Shown here piece after piece: positions 53,855 to 64,000 of a DNA stretch of 64,000 bases; the first letter of the stretch is position 1, and each line of letters begins with the position of its first letter. Location of the stretch: positions 744,001-808,000 of the forward strand of contig OY751486.1 in the NCBI GenBank assembly GCA_963565915.1, read 5' to 3'. Made by a program: the position numbers and the translations under genes. The DNA is from Entoloma clypeatum. Its lineage: Eukaryota; Basidiomycota; Agaricomycetes; Agaricales; Entolomataceae. Below the pieces are notes generated by a model that saw only the letters and a program-made list of their open reading frames with translations, ran no database searches and had not been told where the DNA came from.

Positions 53855-56800
53855 ACAGTGCGCCCTCGTTGTCTACTAAAAATCGTTATGCTGCCTTATT
53901 TATGGAACAATATGATCCTATACCCTCCATCTCTAAGCCTGCAAACGATCCTATAGTCGCACCCAACTCCGCAAACCCTATCCGCATCCGCTTCTCTAAG
54001 TGGGAGCGGCGGCTTCCAAAACAATATGTTCTCGCCGCAGCCGCTCGCTCCGACAATTCCCTCGAACTAGACATAGTTCTCGAAACTACCGACACTAAAG
54101 ACATACTATCACAAAAGGCCTTACTCAACAGTGGGGCAACAGGATCGTTTATTGAACGTACTCTGGTCGAGAAACACCGACTCTCTACTCGAAAACTACA
54201 ACGCGCAATTCTGGTATACAACATCGACGGAACTCCGAATGAGGCCGGAGCAATAACAGAGGTGTTGGACGTAGTGCTCCGCTATCGGGATCACTCGGAA
54301 CGGACCCAGCTTGCAGTCACAAGTTTGGGAAAACAAGAAATCGTGTTAGGCTTCACTTGGCTCAAAGAACACAACCCCGAGGTAGATTGGACTTCAGGGG
54401 AAGTGAAGATGAGCCGGTGTCCTGCACGATGTCGGACATGCCAACAGGAGGCAGCCCAAGAGCGGAAGGAGCGGAAGTTCGAACAAGTCCGCATCCGAGC
54501 CTGTCGGATGGGTTCCACTCCGACGTCCGGTCTAGAGGAGGAGGCTCCACGCGGCCCATGGGTGGAGGATGTCACAGAAGGAGAAGAAACGGAGGAGTTA
54601 GCGGAAGACGATGAGGAAGAGGATGAGTTTGAGGAGGGAGACCGCCTTTTTGTCGGAACAGTACCTGCGGAGGCGGAGTTCATCCGCGCTTCATCCAATA
54701 TCTCGCAACGTCTATCGGAGGCCTTCCTCAGTAACCAGAAACCCAAATCTTTCCGCGATTCCGTACCAGACCACTTGTTTGATTTCGAAGACGTATTCTC
54801 AAAGACCTCTTTCGACACCTTACCGGAAGAGCGGACGTGGGACCACGCCATTGAACTTGTTCCGGACGCCTCTCCGGCGGGTTGTAAGGTATATCCGCTC
54901 GCCCCGAACGAACAGAAAGAACTCGACGCGTTTTTGGAGGAAAACCTTGCAACTGGTCGGATCCGCCCTTCCAAGTCTCCGATGGCATCTCCGGTGTTCT
55001 ATATCAAGAAAAAGGATGGCTCCCTTCGTCTTGTACAAGACTACCGGTCACTCAATTCCAAAACTATCAAAAACAAGTATCCGCTTCCGCTCATATCCGA
55101 ACTGATCAATAAACTTCAACGCGCTCAATACTTCACCAAACTCGACATCCGCTGGGGTTACAACAATGTACGGATAAAACCCGGAGACGAGTGGAAGGCC
55201 GCTTTTCGGACCAATCACGGACTCTATGAACCATTGGTGATGTTCTTCGGCCTCACTAATAGTCCATCCACATTCCAGACTATGATGAACGAGATCTTTC
55301 AGGACCTTATCACTGAAGGTGTAGTTTGTGTTTACCTTGACGATATACTCATCTTCACGGAGACCCTTGCGGAACATCGGAGGGTCACACGGATTGTACT
55401 GGAACGACTTCGCGAACACAAACTCTATCTAAAACCAGAGAAATGCGAGTTTGAGCAAACGCGCATTGAATACTTAGGCCTTATTATTGAACAAGGACGC
55501 GTAGAGATGGATCCGGTGAAAGTAGCGGGGGTCGCGGAGTGGCCTGCTCCGACAAACGTCCGAGAAGTACAGTCCTTTCTGGGATTCACTAACTTCTATC
55601 GCCGTTTTATTGAAGGGTTTTCGGACATCGCGCGCCCTCTTTTCGAGCTCACGAAGAAGGGGCACCTCTGGTCTTGGAAGGAAGGAGAAGTGTCCGCATT
55701 TGCGGAGTTGAAGCGGAGGATTACATCCGCTCCGATCCTGGTCTTAGCTGATCATCGAAAGGAGTGGCGGGTAGAAGCGGATAGCTCGGACTTTGCAACC
55801 GGAGCAGTACTGTCCCAACCAACAGAGGACGGTAAGTGGCACCCTGTCGCATTCTATTCCAAAAGCCTCAGTCCGGTGGAACGCAACTACGAGATCTATG
55901 ACAAGGAGATGTTGGCAGTGGTCCGCGCATTAGAGGAGTGGAGGCACTTCCTTGAAGGAGCGGAGAAGACAGTGGAGATTTGGACGGACCACAAAAATCT
56001 TGAGTACTTCATGACAGCTCAAAAACTAAATCGACGACAAGCTAGATGGTCCTTATACCTCGCTCGTTTCGATTTTAAAATGCACCATCGACCTGGAAAG
56101 TCAATGGGCAAGTCCGACGCTTTGTCCCGACGAGCGGACCACGGAGACGGATCGCGGGACAACGAAAACATCATCCTTCTTCAACCAGAATTGTTTGCAG
56201 TGCGAGCAATGCGTGGGGTAACTGTTCAAGGGGAAGAACGCGACGTCCTCTGCCAGGTCCGACAGGGAATCCGAGAGGGGCTACTGGAGGATAGTGTGGC
56301 GGAGGTCGTCAAATCCCTTCCGACCGTCGGAGCGGGGTCCGTCCGAAGTGCGGAGTGGAGGCAAGCGGAAGGTTTGCTCTACTTCAGGGATCGTATCTAT
56401 GTTCCTAATAATCCCCAACTGCGTCATCAGATCCTCACACAACACCACGACACTCCGGTGGCCGGACATCCGGGACGGTGGAAAACCTTGGAACTGGTGT
56501 CGCGCAATTACTGGTGGCCACACATGTCTCGTTTAATAGGTCAATATTGCAAGACATGTGACTCATGCCTCCGCACCAAGGTCCGACGCACTCCGCCCTC
56601 CGGAGAGCTCAATCCACTACCGGTCCCCACGGAGCGGTGGCAAGTAACCAGTGTTGACTTCATTACTGAACTACCAGAAGCCCACGGCTACGACGCTATC
56701 ATGGTGGTAGTGGACTCAGTAGGGAAGCGGGGACACTTCATCCCGACGCACTCCGACATCTCCGCACTCGGGACTGCACGCTCCTATATTCAAAACGTCT

Positions 56801-57222
56801 GGAAACTCCACGGACTACCGGAGGCCATTGTCTCCGACCGCGGACCACAGTTTGTCGCCAAGTTCACGCGCGAACTATATAGGCTACTTGGCATTAAGAT
56901 TGCTGCCTCGACAGCCTACCATCCGCAGTCGGACGGACAGACGGAGCGGGTCAATCAAGGATTGGAACAATATCTTCGCCTATTCGTCAATGAATGTCAA
57001 GACGATTGGGACGAATGGCTTCCGATGGCTGAATTTGCATACAACAACCATGTTCACGCATCGACACGTCAAACTCTGTTCTACATTGACACCGGCCGCC
57101 ATCCGCGCATGGGATTCGAACCTCGCGAGAAGCGGACGGAAATCGAGGCAGTAGCGGATTTCAGCGAGCGGATGAAGTCCGCTCTGGAAGAGGCTCGCGC
57201 AGCACTAACAAAGGCAAAAGAC
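53689..57222 (+). pseudogene. pol: Gypsy-A pol, N-terminal 1178 codons, cut by copia-1
   Basis: The protease reads LLNSGATGSF, with Asn147 where the catalytic Asp of the D-S-G motif belongs. RT has the YLDD box at 549-552 and RNase H follows (DHKNLEYFMT). The integrase has a zinc-binding HHCC segment (HDTPVAGHPG ... CKTCDSC) and catalytic Asp990, Asp1050 and Glu1086 (D-D-35-E). The frame is otherwise intact up to the copia target site. The C-terminus resumes at 63144. The D-to-N change (GAC to AAC) would by itself block polyprotein processing. Confidence 0.9.
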
Positions 57223-57532
57223 TGTTGAAGTTCCACCTGGGCGCTAGCCGCAAGTGTACTGAAGCAACCGGCTACAGTGGAAGTACTCTACGATACCATT
57301 CTGACCACTTACATGGATTGAAGAGGGTGAGGCTGGTGAGAGCGGTTGAGGCTGGTAAGAGCGATGGAGGCGGTTAAGAGTCAAGAGACAACTTGTTGGT
57401 ATTGACAGTTTCCTGGTCTTATATACCGTACTACTGTTTGTACCAACCAAACAAGTATGTAATGAAGATATGTAAAGGTCACGTGATGTAATCTAATCTA
57501 ATCTAATCTACGTGATGGGAAAAGTTTCAACA
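57223..57532 (-). repeat. Copia-1 3' LTR
   Basis: 310 bp, TGTTGAAGTTCC ... GTTTCAACA on the plus strand, with an atcta microsatellite near the 57500 end. Confidence 0.95.
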
Positions 57533-57545
57533 CCCCCCCATATTT
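57533..57545 (-). other. Copia-1 polypurine tract
   Basis: On the minus strand AAATATGGGGGGG directly precedes the 3' LTR, the usual plus-strand primer position. The same sequence precedes the copia-2 LTR. Confidence 0.8.
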
Positions 57546-57607
57546 AGTACATACTTCTAAATACATCTTACTTTTTCCCACATATGTATATAGGTACTCT
57601 GTTTCGC

Positions 57608-60600
57608 CTAGTTTTTTATCAATACGAAGTATGGGATAAACTTGGAAAAGAGGATTTTTCCCAGATTCTTAGTTAAAAGGTCTGCAGGGTTGTTCACTCC
57701 TTCAATGAATTCGACCGTAATTATTCCTTCGGAGACTTTTTCTCTGACGAAGTGGAATCGCACGTCAATGTGCTTGGATCGCTTCTCAGTCACAGGGTTG
57801 GATGCGATAAAGACGGAGCCGTTGTTATCTCCATAGATCGGTACTGATCCGATCTGCATTCCAAGTTCGGCAAGCATGCTTCTCAGCCATGTTGCTGCGC
57901 GACTGCAATCTGATAGCGCCATATACTCTGCTTCTGTAGAAGAGAGGGCGATGGTCTTTTGCGCAGATGATACCCATGTTATTGCTCCAGACGCCAGTGA
58001 TATGAAGAAGCCGGTGGTAGACCTCCTCGTGTTCTCATCTGACGCCCAGTCGGAGTCTGTGAATGCATAGATCCCTTTCCCTGAGTCCCCATCATACATT
58101 ATTGCGTAATTTTTTGTTGCCTTTAAATATCTGCAAATATCCCTAGCCACCTCTAGATGGCGTTTTGTGGGATTTGCGGAAAATTGGGACATTTTGATTA
58201 CAGCAAAGCAGATGTCAGGCCTCGTTCCAATCATCAGATATAGGAGTGATCCGATGACGGATTGGTACTTGGATCGGAGTTCCGCATTGGGTTCATCTTC
58301 GGACGCCATGGGTTTGTAGCCCGTAGGGAGTGGGGTATGGGTGGCATTAGATTCGCTCATCCCCATGCGTGCCAAAATTTTCTCAAGGTAAGGTACTTGA
58401 TCAATGAAGATCCTCTTCCCACATTGCCTTATTTGGATAGAGAGAAATTCTTTCGGTTCCCCATCAGGCACAAGGTGCCCTAGGTCCCTACATTCCCATG
58501 TTGCCATGAAGGCCTTCTTCTTCTCTAGCGTGTATTCCCGGTTTGTGCCGAGAAAAGCAGAGTCGTCGACATAGATGACGGCGATTACAATTTCCCCGTT
58601 GGTACTTTTGTGAATGAAAACTCCCGCATCGGAGTGAAGCCGGACAAAGCCGAGCTTTTTCATGGAGGAATCAAGTTCCCTCCACCAGGCTAATGCGGCC
58701 TGCTTAAGTCCATATAGAGCTTTGAATAGTTGGTACACGAGGTGTTCTTTCCCTTTTACTATATAGCCCTCAGGCTGTCGCATGTAAATGACTTCGCGGA
58801 GCGTTCCGTAGAGGAAGGCTGATGAGACGTCCAACAGTGTCATGAACCACCCTTCAAGGGCTGTCAATGCCAGTACTAGTCGGACGGTTTCATATCTTAC
58901 GACTGGTGAGAAGATCTGATCAAAGTCGATCCCTTCCACCTGCGAGAAGCCTTTTGCGACAAGGCGCGCTTTCAGACGCCCATCGGATTTTTCGTTATAA
59001 ACCCATTTGTTCCTTAGAGCTTTCCTCCCTGCAGGCAGGGGTACTAGCTCCGTGATCACCCCGCGGTGTTTGAGCATGTCTAGCTCTTTACGTTCAGCCG
59101 CATACCAGTCTTCTTTATTTGGAAGAGGGTATATGTCTTTATGGGACATTTCAACGATGCCAACTGATATTGCCTCCATCAGGAGGTCATTCATCCATGC
59201 CGTTTGACCGCCCAATCTCCGTCTTTGATCTAATTTTTCNNNNNNNNNNNNNNNNNNNNNNNNNNNNNNNNNNNNNNNNNNNNNNNNNNNNNNNNNNNNN
59301 NNNNNNNNNNNNNNNNNNNNNNNNNNNNNNNNNNNNNNNNNNNNNNNNNNNNNNNNNNNNNNNNNNNNNNNNNNNNNNNNNNNNNNNNNNNNNNNNNNNN
59401 NNNNNNNNNNNNNNNNNNNNNNNNNNNNNNNNNNNNNNNGTCGTTCCCTGATCGGTCGATCTGGTACTTGCTCGGGTTCCGGAGTGGGTACTCGTGGTTC
59501 GTCATCAGGCTCACTGGCAGGCAGTTCGTTGTCTGATTCAGGTTGATCCTGTTCAATGGGAACTGGGATATGAGGTGTTTCGTTGTGACTATCGTCATCA
59601 TTGCTGCCAGGAATGAGATCCTCAAACTCATCAGCCGGCTCTGGGTTTTCCATTTCTGGGTGGTTTTCTGGCAATGGGTCAATGTGGCATCTAGGGTACT
59701 TGCTTTCATCAAAGATAGCTTTCCCGCCCATGAAAATCGTGTTGGTCTCAGGATCCATGAAGCGGTATCCTTTGATCCCTGGTTTTGATCCGAGATAAAT
59801 CATCAATCGGGATCTTGACTCCAGGGAGTTCCTACGTTTCTCCTTTGGGATATATACATATGCCTGACATCCGAATACTCTAACACTAGACATGTCGGGG
59901 ATCTCATTGGTCACCCTGAAGTAAGGGGTTTTCCATTCAAGACACTGCATGGGGGTTCTGTTGTAGAGAAATGCTGCGTGTTCCAAACAGAATTCCCACC
60001 ACATGGGCGGTAAGCATGCATCAAAGCGCAATGCCTGAGATTTTTCCCACAGTGTTCGATTGATCCTTTCTGCTCTACCATTCTGCTGGTGCTGATATGG
60101 GAGCGTGACATCTATCAGAATTCCATGATCGGCAAGTACGTCCTTGTATTCGTCAAATTCTCCACCTCCATCAACCCACCACTTTTTAGGGGTAGCGGCA
60201 AATTGATTCTGGATCATCGCAAGGAATTGTTTCAGCGCCGTGATGGCGCCTGACTTCTTCCTAAGCAAGACGACCCAGACATGGGATGAAAAATCGTCCA
60301 AAAAGGTAAGGAAATATTTGTACTTATGGTACGATGCCGTGGATATCTGCTTCAAATCCGAATGGATCAAATCAAAGGGTTTGACAGCCCTTGTCGTCGA
60401 GTTAGGATAAGATTGATTCGGCATTTTCCCTTTTAGACACCCCGTGCAGCTTTCCTGTGATTTCTCACGTACTAACGTTTTGGGTACTCCTTTGGTACTG
60501 GTGGGAATCTTATTGAGTGCTTGGTCATTTGGGTGGCCAAGGCGTTTATGCCAAGTTTCGACAGTGATTTCGCTAGAGATCGCGTGGATTTGGTCATAGC

Positions 60601-61054
60601 GTATTTCAGTGTCTAACCAATAAATGGTTTGTCCGAGAATGTGAGGCGAGAACTGTATTTTGTTCTGGCCTTTGGAGATGTTGATTTCTCCATGCATTCC
60701 GTCTACTTTGTAACCGTGATTAAGGAAGACGCCTAGGGACAATAGGCGTGTGTCCATGTCCGGAATGTAGAATACAGGTCGGAGAAGGTGGGTTTTTATT
60801 TCCCCATTTAGGGTATGCCATACTGGAACGGCCCCAACTCCGAGAATTTCCAGTTTCTTTCCCTTTTCAGCTGTTTGGACAAATCGCTTAGCCTTGAGAG
60901 GCCTGTAGTACGCGAAGTCCTTGAACTCATGGGTAAAGTGTAACGAGGCACCGGAGTCTAAGATCCATTGTGCGCGTTCTTTCTCCTTACAGTGTGTGCA
61001 TGACGCAAAGTGCTTTGTATATTTTTTATATAGATCGTTGTCAATATGATCCAT
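57608..61054 (-). CDS. pol: Copia-1 pol polyprotein
   Basis: The frame has 1148 codons including a 200-N gap over residues 539-605. It starts MDHIDNDLYKKYTKHFASC. Protease has ILDSGASLHFTH (about 32-43). The integrase zinc-binding part is W-H-K-R-L-G-H-P...C-T-G-C (about 175-215), and its core has IHSDLKQ, VDGGGEF and QQNGRAERINRT. RT (about 650-880) has YVDD in VIYVDDSAFLGT. RNase H (about 980-1110) has FTDSDWASDE and ALSSTEAEYMALSD. All key motifs are present and no stop interrupts the readable part. The protein makes and inserts cDNA in virus-like particles. Confidence 0.93.
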   Translation of the reverse strand: MDHIDNDLYKKYTKHFASCTHCKEKERAQWILDSGASLHFTHEFKDFAYYRPLKAKRFVQTAEKGKKLEILGVGAVPVWHTLNGEIKTHLLRPVFYIPDMDTRLLSLGVFLNHGYKVDGMHGEINISKGQNKIQFSPHILGQTIYWLDTEIRYDQIHAISSEITVETWHKRLGHPNDQALNKIPTSTKGVPKTLVREKSQESCTGCLKGKMPNQSYPNSTTRAVKPFDLIHSDLKQISTASYHKYKYFLTFLDDFSSHVWVVLLRKKSGAITALKQFLAMIQNQFAATPKKWWVDGGGEFDEYKDVLADHGILIDVTLPYQHQQNGRAERINRTLWEKSQALRFDACLPPMWWEFCLEHAAFLYNRTPMQCLEWKTPYFRVTNEIPDMSSVRVFGCQAYVYIPKEKRRNSLESRSRLMIYLGSKPGIKGYRFMDPETNTIFMGGKAIFDESKYPRCHIDPLPENHPEMENPEPADEFEDLIPGSNDDDSHNETPHIPVPIEQDQPESDNELPASEPDDEPRVPTPEPEQVPDRPIRERXXXXXXXXXXXXXXXXXXXXXXXXXXXXXXXXXXXXXXXXXXXXXXXXXXXXXXXXXXXXXXXXXXXEKLDQRRRLGGQTAWMNDLLMEAISVGIVEMSHKDIYPLPNKEDWYAAERKELDMLKHRGVITELVPLPAGRKALRNKWVYNEKSDGRLKARLVAKGFSQVEGIDFDQIFSPVVRYETVRLVLALTALEGWFMTLLDVSSAFLYGTLREVIYMRQPEGYIVKGKEHLVYQLFKALYGLKQAALAWWRELDSSMKKLGFVRLHSDAGVFIHKSTNGEIVIAVIYVDDSAFLGTNREYTLEKKKAFMATWECRDLGHLVPDGEPKEFLSIQIRQCGKRIFIDQVPYLEKILARMGMSESNATHTPLPTGYKPMASEDEPNAELRSKYQSVIGSLLYLMIGTRPDICFAVIKMSQFSANPTKRHLEVARDICRYLKATKNYAIMYDGDSGKGIYAFTDSDWASDENTRRSTTGFFISLASGAITWVSSAQKTIALSSTEAEYMALSDCSRAATWLRSMLAELGMQIGSVPIYGDNNGSVFIASNPVTEKRSKHIDVRFHFVREKVSEGIITVEFIEGVNNPADLLTKNLGKILFSKFIPYFVLIKN
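59240..59439. other. Assembly gap (200 N) in copia-1 pol
   Basis: The gap lies in the integrase-RT linker. The corresponding stretch of copia-2 (about 41545-41610) is only about 65 bp, so the true gap may be shorter than 200, unless copia-2 has a deletion there. Confidence 0.9.
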
Positions 61055-61075
61055 ACATTCTGCACTAGTACTAGC

Positions 61076-62467
61076 TCATATTTTACACGTCTGTAAGGAG
61101 GTGTTATTAGCTTTCCTTAATTGGTCAGATTCAGGAGAGGAAGGTGACGAACCGTCAAGTTCAATCAGCCCATCTTCAAATTGCTCCGGCCCCATCCGTT
61201 CTTGGTCAATATCCATCATCTTCAGCGTTTCTTCTATCGACGGGGCTACGCGACGCTGTTTAGCCGGCCTTTCGTCGATGTCAGGGATGATGGTATCCAA
61301 GATACGAAGGTTCGATCCTGAGGGGCGAGCACCAATGCCGCGCGCGAGTTTGCGAACATGGTCATTCTTTTTCCACACGGACGGCTTTCCAGATGGAAGT
61401 CCGGTGTACTGGGAAGGAGGCGGGTTCATCCGTTGCAGGAGCGACTGCATTTTTGCGGAATCGGGCTGGGCGGTACTTAACGTTTTCCCGCGACCAGTGA
61501 CGGTGGTGAAGGATGGTGCCGGAAGAGGAGGGGAGTGGATGGCGGGAGCAACAAACTCAACCGTTTCTTCCACCTGGTCGGACGTGTTGTCCGCAGTGTT
61601 GGCGCTTTTCTTCTGATTGCGCCAGCGTCCTTTTCCCTTCTTCTTTTCAGAAGCGGTACTTGGGTCGCCCGAGTTAGGCTGCTCATCAGCATCATTGTTC
61701 GAGGTACTCGGCTTTTGCTGCTTTTCCCATTTGGGGTCTTGCCCCTTTCGCTTTGTCCCAGAAATTTTCTTGGCCTGCTCATTGGACGTACGAGTAGACC
61801 CGACCGAATACTTGCGCCTGTACTCCGAGATGATGCTGTCGGCGACAGCCTGCCATGTGAAGTCATCGGCGTCGTACACCTGGAAGAGAGCGGTGGAGAG
61901 CGCGGACCATGCGTCAGGGATCGCATTGGCCAGGATCATTGCCTGCATCAGATCGGGGACGACGAAGTTGGAATCGGCGAGCCGGGCAAAAAGAGACCCC
62001 AGGCGTTCGATTTCAGGCACGGGGTCGCGTCCAGATAGCTTGTAGGTGGCGGCGGCCTTGAAGTCGCCGAAGATGACAGCCGGGGATACCTTGGAGTAGG
62101 TGTCTTTTAGCGTTTTCCACGCGTCAAGTGCCGAGGTACTGTCTTTGATGTGGCGTCTAATCGCCTCAGAGACCTTCAGGCGTATCGCCCCGAGAGCTAC
62201 GTCGTCGTCCCTGACCCAGGCTTTTTCTTCCTTGCGGAAGCCGGGTTGGTCGACCGTGGTAGTCAACACAGGGGGAGCAGCGGCGGTGGGACCGGGAGTG
62301 GAGACCGTGGTGGTGAAGTCGGCGATCTCGGGACGTGTGATGTCGCCAGAGACGATGCGCCAGACTCCTTGATGGAGGAGGTAGGACTTCACCCTCTCGG
62401 CCCAGCTTTGGTAGTCGATGCCGTCAAAGGGGGCGATGGTGTCAAGAGCAGAGCGAGAGGTAGACAT
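61076..62467 (-). CDS. gag: Copia-1 gag
   Basis: This 463-residue protein starts MSTSRSALDTIAPFDGIDYQ. Residues about 10-230 form the UBN2/copia gag domain (F-D-G-x-D-Y-x-x-W start, LDAWKTLKDTYSK, DLMQAMILANAIPDAWSAL). A Lys/Arg/Gln-rich basic region follows (about 230-310), with no CCHC knuckle in this ORF. The C-terminus is acidic. It stops 21 nt before the pol ATG, so gag and pol are separate frames rather than a fusion, as in many copia elements with alternative expression strategies. Confidence 0.9.
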   Translation of the reverse strand: MSTSRSALDTIAPFDGIDYQSWAERVKSYLLHQGVWRIVSGDITRPEIADFTTTVSTPGPTAAAPPVLTTTVDQPGFRKEEKAWVRDDDVALGAIRLKVSEAIRRHIKDSTSALDAWKTLKDTYSKVSPAVIFGDFKAAATYKLSGRDPVPEIERLGSLFARLADSNFVVPDLMQAMILANAIPDAWSALSTALFQVYDADDFTWQAVADSIISEYRRKYSVGSTRTSNEQAKKISGTKRKGQDPKWEKQQKPSTSNNDADEQPNSGDPSTASEKKKGKGRWRNQKKSANTADNTSDQVEETVEFVAPAIHSPPLPAPSFTTVTGRGKTLSTAQPDSAKMQSLLQRMNPPPSQYTGLPSGKPSVWKKNDHVRKLARGIGARPSGSNLRILDTIIPDIDERPAKQRRVAPSIEETLKMMDIDQERMGPEQFEDGLIELDGSSPSSPESDQLRKANNTSLQTCKI

Positions 62468-62816
62468 TGTAGATGAATCTAAAAGGGGTTCCCAATCAGT
62501 GATGTGTTATGAATATGATTCGAGAAAACAATTGAATGATTCCTTATGACATATTCCCTTCAGGAATAGCGGTCATGGGAAAACCCTTTATATGTCAGAA
62601 ACGTATAAGGTGTGATCAACGTTTCCACATGGAGTGTACTATGTCAATCCCCTTAGGGACGCCTCATGACAGGTACTTGTCGTAATGACGTTCCCAGGTT
62701 CATATGTGAAGAAGTAAGACTCAGAACCTAGATCTTTCGATCGGTTCTTTGCCAACCAGGGTAGAGTGGGCAGGTACTCGCTGTTGCCAGCGTTTCCCAA
62801 GTCCCTCTGCTATCCG

Positions 62817-62828
62817 GGGCCCATAACC
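62817..62828 (-). other. Copia-1 primer binding site (half-tRNA type)
   Basis: Directly after the 5' LTR the minus strand reads GGTTATGGGCCC. Its complement GGGCCCATAACC matches the anticodon stem-loop (CAU anticodon) of eukaryotic initiator tRNA-Met, the site used by Drosophila copia, where a half-tRNA primes. This rests on the remembered tRNA sequence. Confidence 0.65.
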
Positions 62829-63138
62829 TGTTGAAGTTCCACCTGGGCGCTAGCCGCAAGTGTACTGAAGCAACCGGCTACAGTGGAAGTACTCTACGAT
62901 ACCGTTCTGACCACTTACATGGATTGAAGAGGGTGAGGCTGGTGAGAGCGGTTGAGGCTGGTAAGAGCGATGGAGGCGGTTAAGAGTCAAGAGACAACTT
63001 GTTGGTATTGACAGTTTCCTGGTCTTATATACCGTACTACTGTTTGTACCAACCAAACAAGTATGTAATGAAGATATGTAAAGGTCACGTGATGTAATCT
63101 AATCTAATCTAATCTACGTGATGGGAAAAGTTTCAACA
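62829..63138 (-). repeat. Copia-1 5' LTR
   Basis: 310 bp, differing from 57223-57532 at one noticed site (gataccg versus gatacca). Confidence 0.95.
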
Positions 63139-63143
63139 AAGAC

Positions 63144-63926
63144 GACATGGCGCGATACTACAACCAGCATCGGAGCACCACTCCAACATTCCGCCCGGGG
63201 GACAAGGTCTTTTTAGACTCATCGGACCTCAAAACCACCCGACCCACAAAAAAACTTGCACATCGGTACGTAGGCCCTTTCCCAGTGGTCCAACCTGTCG
63301 GAACACATGCCTACGAACTTCGCCTTCCCCCTTCCATGTCCCGCATTCACCCAGTATTCCACGTCGTCAAACTTTCACTAGTTCCCGACGACCCTTTCCG
63401 ACGCCAAGTCCGCTCTCCTCCGCCTCCGACGGTAGTCGGAGAAGAATTGGAGTATGATGTTGAAAACCTCTTGGACAGCCGACTGCATCGAGGCAAGCTT
63501 CAATTCTTGGTCAAATGGAAGGGATATGGCTACGAAGAGAATTCCTGGGAAGCAGAAGACAATGTCCACGCTCCGCGCCTAGTCCGCGACTTCTACCGAC
63601 GTCATCCGGGAGCTCTGCGTCGGATCTCCCACTTTGCACTTTCCCTTTCCGTTCATTTCCACCATCTCCGACGCCCTCCGACGCCCTCCGATCGTATCTG
63701 TTGCCTCCGATATCTTATTCACCTCTCCGCACCTCTCCACATCCGACGACTCCGCGCCCCTCCGCTCCTCCGCACGTCGGATCGCAGGTACTATCATTCA
63801 TCTCGTTTCCATTCATCCCCCATCCCTACTCCCGACCATTACTCATCATTCCTATGTCTCGTTTTATCTTTTATTTCATATCTCATTTTACTATTTATCC
63901 CGCTAGCTTGCAGGGGAATCCTTTGA
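63144..63926 (+). pseudogene. pol: Gypsy-A pol C-terminus with chromodomain, read through into LTR
   Basis: The integrase tail (ARYYNQHRSTTPTFRPGDKV) and the GPFPVVQPVGTHAYELRLP module lead to a chromodomain (ELEYDVENLLDSRLHRGKLQ, FLVKWKGYGYEENSWE, LVRDFYRRHPGA). After RRIS (about 63627) a deletion has removed the stop, purine tract and first LTR bases, so the frame runs on into LTR sequence to 63926. The Gypsy-A remnant at 13432-13567 still shows the missing segment. The LTR-derived tail is not functional protein. Confidence 0.88.
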
Positions 63927-63954
63927 ACTTTCTCTTCGGATCTCCCTTGCAAGG
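63629..63954 (+). repeat. Gypsy-A partial 3' LTR
   Basis: It matches the 5' LTR from cactttgcactttccc to cccttgcaag. It lacks the first about 12 bp and the last about 40 bp. 63955-64000 is unassigned. Confidence 0.8.
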
Positions 63955-64000
63955 TGTGTGTTGTATTACTTATCAGACTGCTCAATCTAAACTTCGGATC

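Larger units (their letters stand above)
57223..63138 (-). mobile_element. Copia-1 retrotransposon, near-intact and young
   Basis: Two 310-bp LTRs (57223-57532 and 62829-63138) with only one noticed difference (near 57297) flank gag and pol on the minus strand. The target duplication AAGAC is at 57218-57222 and 63139-63143. The primer binding site and purine tract are visible. Both proteins are open apart from the sequencing gap, so it could be or recently was active. Confidence 0.95.
52139..63954 (+). mobile_element. Gypsy-A retrotransposon, interrupted by copia-1
   Basis: Order: 5' LTR (52139-52514), gag, pol with chromodomain, partial 3' LTR. Copia-1 sits in pol at 57223-63138. It is inserted in Gypsy-C at the 5' side, but the far flank is not Gypsy-C, and both edges of the 3' LTR are missing, so the 3' end is rearranged. 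The protease is probably inactive. CpG decay is low compared with Gypsy-B. Confidence 0.88.

Noticed and set aside
54291..54974. Minus-strand frame of 227 residues opposite Gypsy-A pol
   Set aside because: It is a shadow of an open pol frame with strong codon structure; it has no domain and no splice signals, unlike the Gypsy-B antisense gene.

Overview
This looks like a repeat-rich, heterochromatin-like block from a filamentous fungus, most probably an Agaricomycete (Basidiomycota). The reasons are introns of about 50 bp with GT-AG ends, a Crinkler-type (CRN) N-terminal domain joined to an atypical kinase, chromodomain-bearing Ty3/gypsy elements, Helitrons, and strong CpG-to-TpG/CpA decay in the older elements. 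No ordinary housekeeping gene was recognised. Two 200-base N runs (1496-1695, 59240-59439) are assembly gaps.

Layout. (1) 1-3013: a foldback MITE and a roughly 720-bp inverted repeat whose centre is a gap. (2) 3014-13163 and 43405-53388: the two arms of a large, almost identical inverted repeat (about 10 kb each, about 30 kb apart). Each arm carries, in mirror order, a Gypsy-A gag and LTR inserted in the 3' end of a Gypsy-C element, a truncated Helitron protein gene, Helitron/minisatellite DNA, a CRN N-domain fragment, a CRN-kinase gene and a hAT-like MITE. (3) 13164-43404: a spacer of nested decayed elements: two Gypsy-B copies (13568-21728 and 29844-35207), a Tc1 element inside a Gypsy-B LTR, a Gypsy-A remnant hosting Gypsy-B, a 20-bp minisatellite, a truncated LINE with a 10-bp target duplication, a solo LTR with a 5-bp duplication, a gene remnant, an element with 147-bp terminal repeats and a decayed copia. 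(4) 52139-64000: a long Gypsy-A element split by a young, nearly intact copia (57223-63138).

The insertion order can be read from the nesting: Helitron, then Gypsy-C, then Gypsy-A, then the inverted duplication. Copia-1 entered Gypsy-A very recently (one difference was noticed between its LTRs). Gypsy-B entered another Gypsy-A copy, and Tc1 then entered the Gypsy-B LTR.

The most unusual item is a spliced gene on the opposite strand of Gypsy-B, between pol and the 3' LTR. It encodes a coiled coil and a well-spaced Zn(II)2Cys6-like cysteine cluster and runs tail-to-tail into pol. The only cargo that looks like a host gene is the CRN-kinase gene, present twice with the same predicted protein.
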